From NCBI GenBank assembly GCA_028583415.1, contig JAMYWD010001349.1, forward strand, positions 1-64,000: a stretch of DNA of 64,000 nucleotides, read 5' to 3'. Each line of letters begins with the position of its first letter. Positions within the stretch are counted from its first letter, which is position 1. Below are positions 10,249 to 20,415 of the stretch, piece after piece. The translations under genes and the position numbers were made by a program. The notes beneath the pieces are model-generated. The model saw only the letters and a list, made by a program, of their open reading frames with translations, did no database searches and was not told the DNA's origin. The DNA comes from Protea cynaroides. Taxonomy: Eukaryota > Streptophyta > Magnoliopsida > Proteales > Proteaceae.

Positions 10249-11515
10249 CTGTGACCACATCGGGTGATGCGACAGCATCCTCGGATGTAATAGCATATAC
10301 TCGTCTTTGATGTAACTGCTTCTTGGGCTTAGGACACTCCCTTGCCATATGTCCCGCTTGGTTGCAGTTATAACATTTCAGACCTTCAGAATTTGGCTTT
10401 GGTTGCTGTTGAGTTACTGGGGTAGTCTTGGATGCAGTAGCAAATCCTTGAGCACGGAAGGGTTTAAATGTCCTGTTATTCCCTCCGTTATAAGAATTTC
10501 CGGCTGACCTTTTTGTAGTTCTGTTCTGTGTAAGGTAACTCTCCTTCGGGCTCGATTCTATAACTCGAGCAATTTGCACAGCTTCATTGTATATTTTCTT
10601 CTCCAAACCCAGAACATGCTCTCTGATGCTCCCTCTAAGTCCCGTGACAAACCTACGGGTCTTAGTGTCTTCTTCTTGCATACTGAGTGGTGCAAAGAAA
10701 AACAGCTCCTCATAACGCTGTTGATATGCATCCTCGGACATCTGGCCCTGATATAAACTCAGGAACTCCTTCTCCTTAGAATCTTTGAAGCTTCGGGGAA
10801 AATACTTCTCAAAGAAAGCTTCTTTATAAATAGACCAGGTCAATAAGGCATGCTTAGTTAGTAGATAGGTCCTGGTCGATTTCCACCAATGATGTGCATC
10901 GCCTTTTAGCATGAAGGTGGCACATAATACCTTTTCGTCTTCTGTAATAGTCATCATAAGAAAATTTCTCTCCATCTCGTCGATCCAATGTGCTGGCCAT
11001 AAAGGATCAGACGGTTTACCGTTAAATTCCTTGGGCTTCATCTTCAAGAATCTCTCAAACAGTCGAGAGTGATCCATCTGATTTTGGGGGTATGCCCCAA
11101 ACATAGGTTGTAGATACTGATAATTAACCTGAGCTGCTTTCGGACCTAGTACTGGAATCTGTGCAGCTGGTGGTTGAGGTGTTTGAGGTGTTGGGTGGTT
11201 ACCCACCGGTGCTGCACTGGTTTGTCCAGTCGGCATTGGTGTAGCATGTGCTGCCTGGAACATAATCCCCATTGTTGCTTGCATTTGAGCCTGTGCGTAT
11301 TGCATTTGTTGCAGCTGTTGCGCTAAGTTCATAACCACGGTTGCTAACTCCGATGGTGGAGGTGGCAAATTTATAGGATTTGCCTGACCCAGATTTACTG
11401 GTGGTGCAACCTACGGATTACCCTGTGCGTATATATTTTCTTGGCTGGTTTCCTCCACGAGTGGTGGTGGTGGAACTACGTTTCTGCTCTGCCTGGTTAC
11501 TCTACATCCAGCCAT
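10229..11515 (-). CDS. gag: E1 Gag (capsid and nucleocapsid)
   Basis: The 379-residue open stretch 11368-10229 has a Gln/Met-rich N-terminus and a Ty3/gypsy capsid domain (about residues 115-290; WPAHWIDEMERNF, EFLSLYQGQMSEDAYQQRYEEL split over the region). A basic linker and one CCHC zinc knuckle (CYNCNQAGHMAREC) follow. The likely original start is the ATG at 11515 (MAGCRVTRQSR), as in E3 (MAGENGRR). An in-frame TAG near 11412 now separates those 49 residues from the rest. Gag forms the virus-like particle and binds genomic RNA. Translation could restart at 11368; otherwise the copy is null. The divergent accessory ORF starts 1 kb away on the other strand. Confidence 0.92.
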
Positions 11516-11644
11516 CTCCCTCTGATATTAGTGATGCATGAAAATCATTAACAAACGTGAGGCAATCATTTATACTCCATGTAGGCATGCTAACCAATGT
11601 TATTTTCAAAATTTCTAGATCATTCTGTGAAAAATACTGTCTTT

Positions 11645-11930
11645 TCTATGCAGGGTCGATGGTGGGGGTCGATGGTATGTCCGACCCTCAGTATCCGACC
11701 CTGGGAATGTACCTATTCTTCCCGAGAGCCGGGGGTCGATGGGTGTCCGACCCCCAGGTGCGACCCCTGGTTTCCTGTCAGATTCTCGAGAGCTGGGGGT
11801 CGATACGGGGTTCGATGGATGTCCGACTCCCAGGTGTGACCCCCGATTTCCTGTCAGATTCCCGAGAGCTGGGGGTCGATATGGGGGTCGATTATCCTGG
11901 TCGAATTCTCCGACCCCCCGACCAAAAATT
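11645..11930. promoter_or_regulatory. GGGGTCGA box array in the divergent gag/accessory-ORF region of E1
   Basis: About 285 bases packed with GGGGGTCGAT, TCCGACCC, GTGCGACCCC and TCGACC in both orientations. Partial tandem units are visible by the repeated CGAGAGC followed by GGGGGTCGAT (at 11723, 11787 and 11863) and by TTTCCTGTCAGATT (twice). The boxes match those flanking the TATA box of the E1 LTR. The array lies between the gag start (11515) and the 5' UTR of the accessory ORF. Confidence 0.75.
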
Positions 11931-12515
11931 AGATTTTTAAGGTCCGATTCTGGGTTCATTTCCCATTATTCCTTCCCCTACTCGTTTCCCACCTCTGAGT
12001 TGCTACAGTGCCACTCCGCTATATTGGTCATTTCGGTTCCATGTTTCGACGTCCACATCATTCCTACAGGTATGTCTTCTCACTTTCACCTGTTTTTAGG
12101 TTTTCATTTATAGGTTTTTTCCCATTATCTTGTATTTTTCAAATTAAACTTTTTCCAACCGTAAAAATTCAATTTTGATTGGGGGCTTTTGTTATTGGTG
12201 ACTCGAGGAACAAAAGCCCTCAAAATTTTTTGAGTTTCATCGGTTGGTTATCGAGAAACTTGGATTTTGTTCTTTTTGCCCTAATTTGTCAAAATTTTTG
12301 ATTTCTCGCAATTTCTTCAAATTGGATTCCATTAGTTAGAATTTCCTACTGTGTGAGTGTTGTAGGATATGTTAGAACCCACGTAAGTCCTCCTGCCCCC
12401 GTGTGTGGGTGACAAGTGAGGCTTTTGGCCAACTTACATCGTTATAATGTCAAAATTTCGGATTTTTTTACCCTACTAACATACTATCTATTTTTCTTTC
12501 TTATATGCAGATATC
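11931..12515 (+). other. 5' UTR and intron of the E1 accessory ORF
   Basis: A non-coding exon containing GAGTTGCTACAGTG ends at a donor CAG/GTATGT (12070). The 441-bp T-rich intron ends at TTATATGCAG (12510), six bases before the ATG at 12516. E3 has the same layout: exon with GAGTTGCTACAGTG, donor GTAAGT at 31112, a 434-bp intron and acceptor TTTTGTAG at 31545. Blocks inside the intron are also conserved (ACGTAAGTCCTCCT, GAGGCTTTTG). Conservation in two diverged elements supports real splicing. Confidence 0.65.
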
Positions 12516-13807
12516 ATGGCCCGTACCAAAGTACCCAGAGTCCGTGATCCTCTTCGTTTCTGCTCCAACGAAGCCGAGGCACAGTATGCCCACTTCGCTC
12601 GTAAGAAAGTGGAGGGTGGTCATATGGTGAACTTGGTTGAGTTGGCCCTGTTCAATGTGGAGAGAGCATTTGGTGATATGGGTTGGCTCCCAGTCATTAC
12701 TTATGACGCGTGCACCTGTCCAGATTTGGTATGCCAGTTTTATTGTAACCTCCAGGTGGTGGGGGATTACAATGATGTAGAGAGGGGCGATGAGCTGTGC
12801 ATCATGAGCTACGTCAAAGGTGTGAACATCTGTTTTGATTATCGGCAGCTGGCTGACCTACTGGGCATTTCCTATGCTAGCCCCATGGTTTTTTGTGCTC
12901 TTGGAGAGCCCCAGTTCTTCTCTATACAGATGAGGGTCGAGATCGATAATCAGCTCCTACGACCTGATCGCTGACAGATGAGGGCATGTTATATGCGTCC
13001 AGCTCCACGGGTATATTGCAAAATCATTCAGCATAACCTAATCCCGCAGAGTGGTCATTACGAGAGGGTTTCCCAGCTAACCCAGTATCTTCTATATAGT
13101 ATTTGCACTAGGCAGCCCGTTGCCTTCCGTACATCATCATGCATACCATGATCACTGCTACGTTGCCCAGTCACACTGGTAACCTTCCTTATGGACGTAT
13201 GATCACTATCTTGCTTACCCGCCTGGGGGTTGATTTAGTGGATGAGAAGATTCAGGAGAAGTCATTCTCATCGCCTCTAGATTGGGAGGCTATTTGCAAG
13301 ATGGGCATGCAGGATGCTCAGGTCAGTGATGAGGAGAGGAACGCGATGGTGCGCCCTCGCACTCACGTAGAGATAGCTGACGCTGAGGCAGCTGCCGCCG
13401 CCGCTGGAGTTCGTACGGAGCCTGCTGGTGATGATGACTGTATGTACATGGATGTAGACTCTATACCACCTCCTTCACCTACATATGCGACTGGAGCTAG
13501 TACTTCATATGCGGCTGGTCCTTCACATGCGGCTGGTCCTTCTCACCCACCTCCTGATATGATGGAGATATTGCATGAGATCAGAGAGGCTCAGCGCAGA
13601 TTTGATCTGAGGATGGGGGAGTTACTAGATGCTCACCGGGTGAGAGTGGATGAGCTACTAGACGCCCAGCGTACATCAGACATGAGGATGGGAGAGCTCA
13701 TAGAGGCCCAACGCCGGTCAGATATGCAGATGGAGGAGCTTTTGGGTGCTCAGCGCGGGACTGATCAACGAATAGCTGATCTTACAGCTAGTCATCAGAC
13801 GACCTAG
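12516..13807 (+). pseudogene. E1 antisense accessory ORF (PF20167-like plant transposon protein), lightly broken
   Basis: On the strand opposite gag-pol. The first open part is 12516-12974 (152 codons), then an in-frame TGA at 12972. After 155 further bases a frame change near 13120 leads to a second open part (13139-13807, 222 codons). Together about 430 codons. Motifs: AFGDMGWLPVI, SYVKGVNICFDYRQLADLLGI, IIQHNLIPQSGHY, NLPYGRMITILLTRLGVDL, DWEAICKMGM, SDEER, an Ala-rich acidic linker, and a C-terminal coiled coil of repeated M-x-E-L-L-D-A-Q-R units. E3 carries a clear homologue (31552-32779) and E2 a relic. The motifs resemble the 'putative plant transposon protein' family (PF20167), recalled rather than searched. 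No known function. One stop and one frameshift suggest recent loss. Confidence 0.75.
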
Positions 13808-13927
13808 ACTCAGATAGCCTGGTAGAGTCTACGCTGAGGATTATGACAGAGATCGTGAGGCACCGCCTCCTCCTTCACCTCCAGCTTTATGATTGTATTT
13901 ATTTTCTTTCTGTACTACAGAGTAATT

Positions 13928-13942
13928 GTCCGGGTTGTGGAC
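13928..13942 (-). ncRNA. Candidate leader hairpin in E1 genomic RNA
   Basis: GTCCACAACCCGGAC on the element strand can fold with a GUCC/GGAC stem, about 210 bases downstream of the primer site. E3 has GTCCACAAGCGGAC at the equivalent place (32848-32835), with flanking CAGTCCACAA context kept. A conserved hairpin just after the primer site could act in packaging or dimerisation; this is inference. Confidence 0.35.
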
Positions 13943-14155
13943 TGTACTCTGCTTTAGCTATATATGCACGTTTGTTTCCCTCTCATTGTATTTAAAATTG
14001 TTTCCCCTTTAATAGATGCATTATTTTCTTTTCAAATTTGGTCTCAAACATCACTTGTGCTTATAGTGTATTAATATTATAGTTTTTACTTTTATCCTAT
14101 CTCAGTTCATAATTTATCGTGAATGTATACCAGTTTAGCGGACACGGCCTGAGAT

Positions 14156-14167
14156 GCTCTGATACCA
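14156..14167 (-). other. E1 primer-binding site (initiator tRNA-Met)
   Basis: TGGTATCAGAGC on the minus strand, three bases from the LTR end. It is complementary to the 3' end of plant initiator tRNA-Met, the usual primer for this clade. Confidence 0.92.
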
Positions 14168-14170
14168 AGT

Positions 14171-16466
14171 TGTCGCACCCCAATTCCGCACACTTCAGAA
14201 TGGTGTGATGAACCGCTAGCAAACCAACAGTTCAACTAGGATCTCAGACAAGTTAAATCCATTTTATCTAAACCTCATACATCCACATTCGTAATCAGAG
14301 TAAATACACAATGACGGAAGTCTTATAGTAAAATGAATCGAGAAATCTACTGTGATATTAATATTTAAATAGTAAATTATTCTGTATCAACTAAGACATA
14401 AATAAATATCAAATACATGTCTTTATTAAATCCAAATAAAGAAACTAAAAATCTAATTGAATACACATGAGTTGCACTCGCAAGAGGAGTCATGTATCCA
14501 CTTCATCTTCAACTTCCATCGCAGCCACGTGCCCGTACACTGGAGCATTGACATAATCTTCAACTGTAGTACCTGCATCATCAACTAAAAATATTCGACG
14601 TCGAGGGGGTGAGCATACATCATGGCTCAGAGAGCAAACAAAACAATGCAACAATACATATGCATACAGTCAATTCATATCTTTGGTCTGGTTTAAAGTT
14701 TGCAATGCGTAATAGAAAGGTTGGGTGGTCAAAGGTTAACGTTTATTGACCCCGCCTCTATACACAGGGTGTGGAAGTCCGCCCAAAGATTAACGTTTAT
14801 TGTCGTCCCCATCCACCCTACCATAACATTGTACAACAAAGGTTAACTTTTATTGCTGTACAGTGCCATACCAACACGTAAGCCCCTGCTGGCGAGGGCT
14901 TGCAAACTGGGGTTGCAACTAACCAATCCTAATGCCAAACAGTGTATCCAAGGCCTCACCCCAAAGATCCCTCGTAACGTCCATAGAGATAGAGCTAAGG
15001 TCCCCGGTAGAGTCGAGACTACAAGGACCGAGACCACCTCCCCGATACTCTACGACGTAATAGTTCTGCTAAAGTAATGGCGATACGACGATGCTAATGC
15101 ACAAGACTTGAGTTAGAGATAGAGCTAAAGTGCTGAGACCCGCCAAAGGTTAACGTTTATTGACGTTCCCATCACACCTCCCCTGATACTCGCTCGCGTC
15201 AAGTACACCAACCACACACATACATTCACATGCCTATTCCTATCATCATCATCATCATCATGTTCTAAACAATAAGGTAAATATGCATGAACAAATAATA
15301 GAAATATTGGATGACATATTGTATGTATATTTCAAACATATTCGCATAGGATCAAGCATGGCATTGGACTCAAGAAAAGAGAAAACAATTTGTTATTAAC
15401 CAATTAGTTTAGAGTTTTGTTTCCTCACCTTAGCTTGCTAATGATCCTCTTTCAAGCTTTAAAATCACTTTTATACTGTTATGATATTGCTAGAAGACCT
15501 AACAAAGTCGATAGAATTTAATTAGAATTAATTTTAATTTTTAAAACCATGTTTTTAATTGGGGGTCGGAGGTAGGGTTAGAGTAATGATTGACCCTGGG
15601 TGCGACCACCCCTATTCTGGACTTCCCGAACACTGGGGGTCGATGCTCAGGGTCTGGTAGGGTCGATTGGCCATCGACCCCCCATTCGACCCCCTGTGGG
15701 TTTTGGTCAATTTTCTTCCCTTAGTCCATTCTTCGTGTTTGGGGTCCTATGACTTGCTCCTATAATCCATTCTACACATGTTCTATGGTCTAGAACCATG
15801 ATTCTACCACCTATATGGCTTTCATGATTTTCGCCCATGGTTTTCCATGAAAACCTAACCATGGATTGATGGTTTGGGTTTCTCCGAGATCATACTCTCT
15901 GCATTATCTATCCTAAGGTCTTTAGCAATTCATGGAATTAGTATCCATACCTGAGAAGAATACTCCTTCTCTGCAACTCTTCTCCCTTGGCCTTCTTCTC
16001 TTCTTTCCTTCTCTTTTCCTTATCTTCCTTCTCTTCTCTTTCTCTCAATTAAATTAGGGTTGTAAAAGGAGTAAAAGAGGTTTAGGGACGTCCTATTTAT
16101 AGAGTTGAAACTCTTAAAATAAGTCCCATTGAGATTTGGAAGGAATCCCATCGAAATTAAGAAACTTTCCTAATTTTTCAGATTTACCGAGTACCGGGGG
16201 TCGATAGGGGGGTCGGAGATCCCGTCGACCCCTGGTTCCTAAAGTGTCCGACCCCCCATGTAAAACTGGGGGTCTGACTTCTGTCTTGGGGGGGTCTGAC
16301 CCTCCCTTGCGGGGTATGCGACCCTCCCCTTAATTTAAGTGTTTTTGGATCAGTTTAATACCTGGGATCGTGATCTCCTTTACGCACTTGGTCCATTTGG
16401 ATCATCCGTGATGGGTAGACCTGGTTCAAGGTGGTAAGATCGGGTTAATTTGATACGGGTCTTACA
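14171..16466 (-). repeat. E1 5' LTR
   Basis: Begins TGTCGCACCCC next to the primer site and ends GGGTCTTACA next to target duplication GAAAG. It has the same parts as the other E1 LTR: TATA at 16102-16093, box clusters at about 15555-15710 and 16195-16330, and four 19-bp motifs. It keeps about 45 bp (near 16255-16300) that the 3' LTR has lost, a loss between short GACCC repeats. Confidence 0.95.
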
Positions 16467-18393
16467 GAAAGGATTGGTGGCCGTCGCACCTCTATACACG
16501 AGTGTGTGAAGCTGCCCAATGGACCAAACACCATTGCCGTCCCACATGCAACCACCATGGAATAGGGAATGAGCTAAAGTGCTTAGGACTGCATCGCATC
16601 ACACTTCCCCTGATGTCCTACCCATACCAACACGTAAGCCGTTGTTGGCGAGGGCTTGCAAACTAGGCTCGCAACTAACCAATCCTAATGTCAAACAGTG
16701 TATCCAAGGCCTCACCCCAGCTTCCCTCAATAAGTTCATAGAGATAGAGCTAATGCCCCCTGATAGAGTCAGAGACTACATGGTCCGAGACCACCTTCCC
16801 TGATGCCCTACGACGTAATAGTTCTGCTAAGGTAATGATGATACGATGGTGTTAATGGACAAGACTTGAGTAGAGATAGAGCTAGAGTCTGGTGACTAGG
16901 ATGAACCATAGTGTTACGTCCTCCCCCTGATGCCCCACTCTCATCAAGTACACTAACCACACACAAACATTCACATGCCTATTCCTAGTATCATCATCAT
17001 CAGCATCATGTTATAAATAAATGGAATTAAATATGCATGAACATTAATAGCAGGAATATTGGATGACGTGTTAAATGCACAATACACGCATATAAGCATA
17101 GAATCATTCATGGCATTGGACTCAATAAACAAAAACAGTTTATTATTAACCAATTTGTTTAGGTCTTGTTCCCTCACCTTTGATTGATAGTAGATCCTCA
17201 TTCAAGCTTTATGAATCACTTTTAAATCACTTGAAAACCTAATCAAGTTGATAGATTTTAATTAGAATAATAAGTTTAGACTAACAGAAGCTGAGGGGTC
17301 GCAGGTGGGGTAGCACCTGGGGTCTCAGTTTCTGAGACCACAGGGGTAGGGTCGCAAGGTAGGGTAGCACCTAGGGTAGCAGTTTCTGCGACTCCAGGGT
17401 GTAAGGTCGCAGGTAGCGTCGGACATACTGCGACCCTACGTGCAACCACACCCTCCCTGGAATCTTCCCGAGGGCATGTGGTCGAACATGTGGTCTCATG
17501 GGGTCGAATATCATGTGACCCTACGTGTGACCACACGTGTTCATGGTCGACCTTTCACTCTCAACTTCATTCCTTCATGTTTGGATCCTTTGGCTTATCA
17601 TCATGGTCCATCCTATGATTGTTCTATGACTCAAAACTATAATTTTATACACTATCCATTGTCCACAATCATTTCCTCCATGGATTCTCTTGGAATTTAT
17701 CCATGGATGGATGATTTGGGTTTCTCCTAATCCTATCTTCTTCATGAACTATTCTAGGCTCTTAAATAAATCATGGGAATTAGGTTCATACCTTAGGTTT
17801 GCTGAAGATTCAGAGTTATCTCTGAATTTCCTCCTCCTTAGTCTTCTTCTTTAATTCTCCTTCTCTTCTCCTTCTCTTCCTTTTCTTCTCTTTCTCTCTC
17901 TTCCAATTAGAGTTCTAAAGGAGTGAAAGAGGCTAAGGGACATCCTATTTATAGAAGAAAACCCTCTATAGTAAGCCCCAATGAGTTTAGGAAAGACCCC
18001 CTTCGAATTAGGAAGGTTTCCTAATTTTCAGTTTCTAGCTGTTTCCGTAGGGTCGTAAGTAGGGCCGCAAAATCTGTGACCCTACTTTTTTAAAACATGC
18101 GACCCCAGGGTGTAGGGTCGCAGGTAGGGTCACAAAATCCGTGACCCTACGTTTTTAAAATGTGCGACCCCACGACCAAAAATTCATGGGTTGGACTTTT
18201 TTGAGGTGGGGTCGGTCACACCTGTTTAGGCATGCGACCACACACTCATATTTGACTGTTTTTGAGTTAAATTTCATACATGGTCTTGTGGTTTCTTCAT
18301 GCACTTGGTCTACTTGGCTTGACTATGATAGGTAGACTGGTCATGACACAAGAATGTAAGGTTAGACTTGGTTCGTGGCGTGCGGGTCTTACA
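16467..18393 (-). repeat. E2 3' LTR, right fragment
   Basis: Continues exactly where the fragment at 4320-4480 stopped and runs to GGGTCTTACA at 18393. It matches the intact E2 5' LTR (26215-28678). TATA at 17954-17945. Boxes of type GGGTCGCA/TGCGACCC lie downstream (17295-17530) and upstream (18045-18180) of it. C/T-rich stretch at 17840-17900. Confidence 0.92.
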
Positions 18394-20415
18394 ACTCCAC
18401 CACCCTTAAAAGAAATTTCGTCCTCGAAATTTGAATTTACTTCGGAGTCAATAAGTGGGAATTCTGTTTCCGCATTGCATCTTCTTCCTCCCATGCAATA
18501 TTCTCCATGTCTTGTCTTCACCAGGTTACCTTCATTTAATAATTATCCCCGCTTTGGAGATGTTGTACCTTCCAACTAGTGAACTAGGCTGGTACCATTT
18601 CAATAGTTAAATCTTCTATCTAATCCAGTGGATCAGTGGTCAATACCTTTGATATGGATCTCCAATGCACTTCTTCAATAGAGACATACAAAATATATCA
18701 TGCACACTAGACATGGATAGCAGTAATGCTAATTGATATGTAACTTTTCTCCATCTCTCTAAAATTTATAAGATCCAACACATATATAGGATACAACTTT
18801 CCCTTCTTGCTGATCTACTTCAAACTACGCATAAGTGATATCTTCAAGAACACTTTGTCACTTATGGTGAACTCAAGGTCTTGGTGTCTCTTCTGACAAA
18901 CTTGAGCTATCCTGTCCCTTTTTCTTTGATCTTGTCTACCACTCGACAGGTTTCTTCAACAGACTCAGGTCTTACAATTCCTTATTCACCAACTTTATTC
19001 CAAAATAAAGGAATTTGACATTTCTATCATACCATGCTTTATAGGTGACATTTACATGGTATCTTGGTAGAAACTTCAATTTACGGTAACTTCTCAACTC
19101 AAGCCCCTTGAAATCAATTTTACAAGCTCAGGGCATATCTCTTAGGATCTGTATAGTCCGCTCCGACTGTCCATCGATTTAAGGTAAAATGCGGTACTAA
19201 ACTTCAACTTTGTCCCCATTGTTTTCTGTAGACTCTCCCAAAACTTCGAGATAAAGCATGAGCCTCTGATCGACACTATGCTCTCAGGCATACCATTCAA
19301 TCTGACAATATTATACCCACATATCTTAGCTAGTCGCTCCAAAGCATACCGAGGTCGTATAGCAATGGAATGAGCTATCTTCATAAGGCGATCAACAATC
19401 ATCTAAACTGCGTCAACCAATCTGGGAGTCAGTGGAAAATCAGTGACATTATTCATTGTGATGCAGTTTCACTTGTAGACTGGCTTCGATAGTAGTTGTA
19501 GTAAGCCATGTTGGTCTTTGTCTTTCAGCCTTTACTTGCTGATATTTCAGTTACTGAAACATGCATCTAGCCACAACTACTTTCATTTACTTCAACCAAA
19601 ATAATCTCTTCATGTTTTTGTATATTTCGTACTCCTAGGATGTACCCAATACGGGATAGAATGGGCTTTTAGCATTATCTTGTATCCATGATCAGCGCTT
19701 TCACTTTCAAGTATGCATAATCATCCTCTGTATCTTAGGACCTTTTTTGCATCCGAAGTAAGTCAGGGTTACGTTTTTCTTTTCTCTAAATCTTCTTACA
19801 CTGTTCTTATATACAGAGCTAACAAAATTACTACTTTTACTTCATCCATCTATTCAGAGATGACCTTTAATGCCATAAGAACAGCCGATGAACTATTGCT
19901 CCATAAGTTCAACCATAAGTTCTCGCTCAATTGGATCATCACGAGTTTCTATTATATGTTACTCTTCTTCCAAGTCTGAATCTATTGCTGCGAAACATAA
20001 GACAACATTTATATTGGGTCCTTCCTTGGACTTCATAATTCCCTTTTTGCTCAAAACCTCAGCTACTACATTAGCCTTGCTCGGGTGACACTGAATATCA
20101 CAGTCTTGATCCATGAAGTGTTCTAACAATCTTCTCTATCTCATGTTCAACTCTTTCTAGTGAAGAGATAAATAAAACTCTTGTGTTCCCATTTAATCTA
20201 AAATTCTTCTCCGTATAGATAACGTCTCCAAGTCTTCTTTACATAAATCACAGTTGCTAACTCCAAATCATGAGTTGGGTGATTCTTTTCATGCTCTGTT
20301 TGTTATCTTGTAACATATGAAATCGCTTGTTTACCTTGCATCAACCCGCATCCTAGATCCAATCTGAAAGCTTCGATGTATAGGGTAAAAGGTTCCCTTG
20401 GTGTCAGAATGATCA
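18394..20415 (-). pseudogene. E2 RNase H, integrase and chromodomain remnants
   Basis: Polypurine-like AGGGTGGTGGAGT adjoins the LTR (18406-18394). A chromodomain remnant lies at about 18410-18550 and an integrase core remnant at 19402-19142 (IVDRLMKIAHSIAIRPRYALERL, split here by eye; later FWESLQKTMGT). RNase H relics around 20400-20040 include CDIQCHPSKANVVAEVLSKK. Many stops and indels separate them. At 20411 the coding relic is cut by the solo LTR and resumes at 22573. Confidence 0.8.

Larger units (their letters stand above)
4481..16466 (-). mobile_element. E1: full-length Tekay-type chromovirus (Ty3/gypsy) with 5-bp target duplication
   Basis: A complete element of 11,986 bp read on the minus strand, with two long LTRs (4481-6730 and 14171-16466). 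It is flanked by the duplicated pentamer GAAAG (4476-4480 and 16467-16471). Element order is 5' LTR (right), tRNA-iMet primer site, leader, antisense accessory ORF, gag, protease, RT, RNase H, integrase with chromodomain, polypurine tract, 3' LTR (left). A C-terminal chromodomain and this domain order are typical of the Tekay (Del) clade. Gag-pol has several stops and frameshifts, so the copy is not autonomous. The LTRs remain very similar apart from one indel of about 45 bp, so it is among the younger insertions here. Confidence 0.95.

Noticed and set aside
11557..11959. Overlapping ORFs on both strands (11557-11940, 11739-12113, 11959-11615)
   Set aside because: GC-rich box array without stops; no protein motif; located in a promoter region.
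14156..14170. tRNA-Met gene fragments at 14156, 26201 and 33141
   Set aside because: Only the 12-base primer complement is present, at the exact LTR border.
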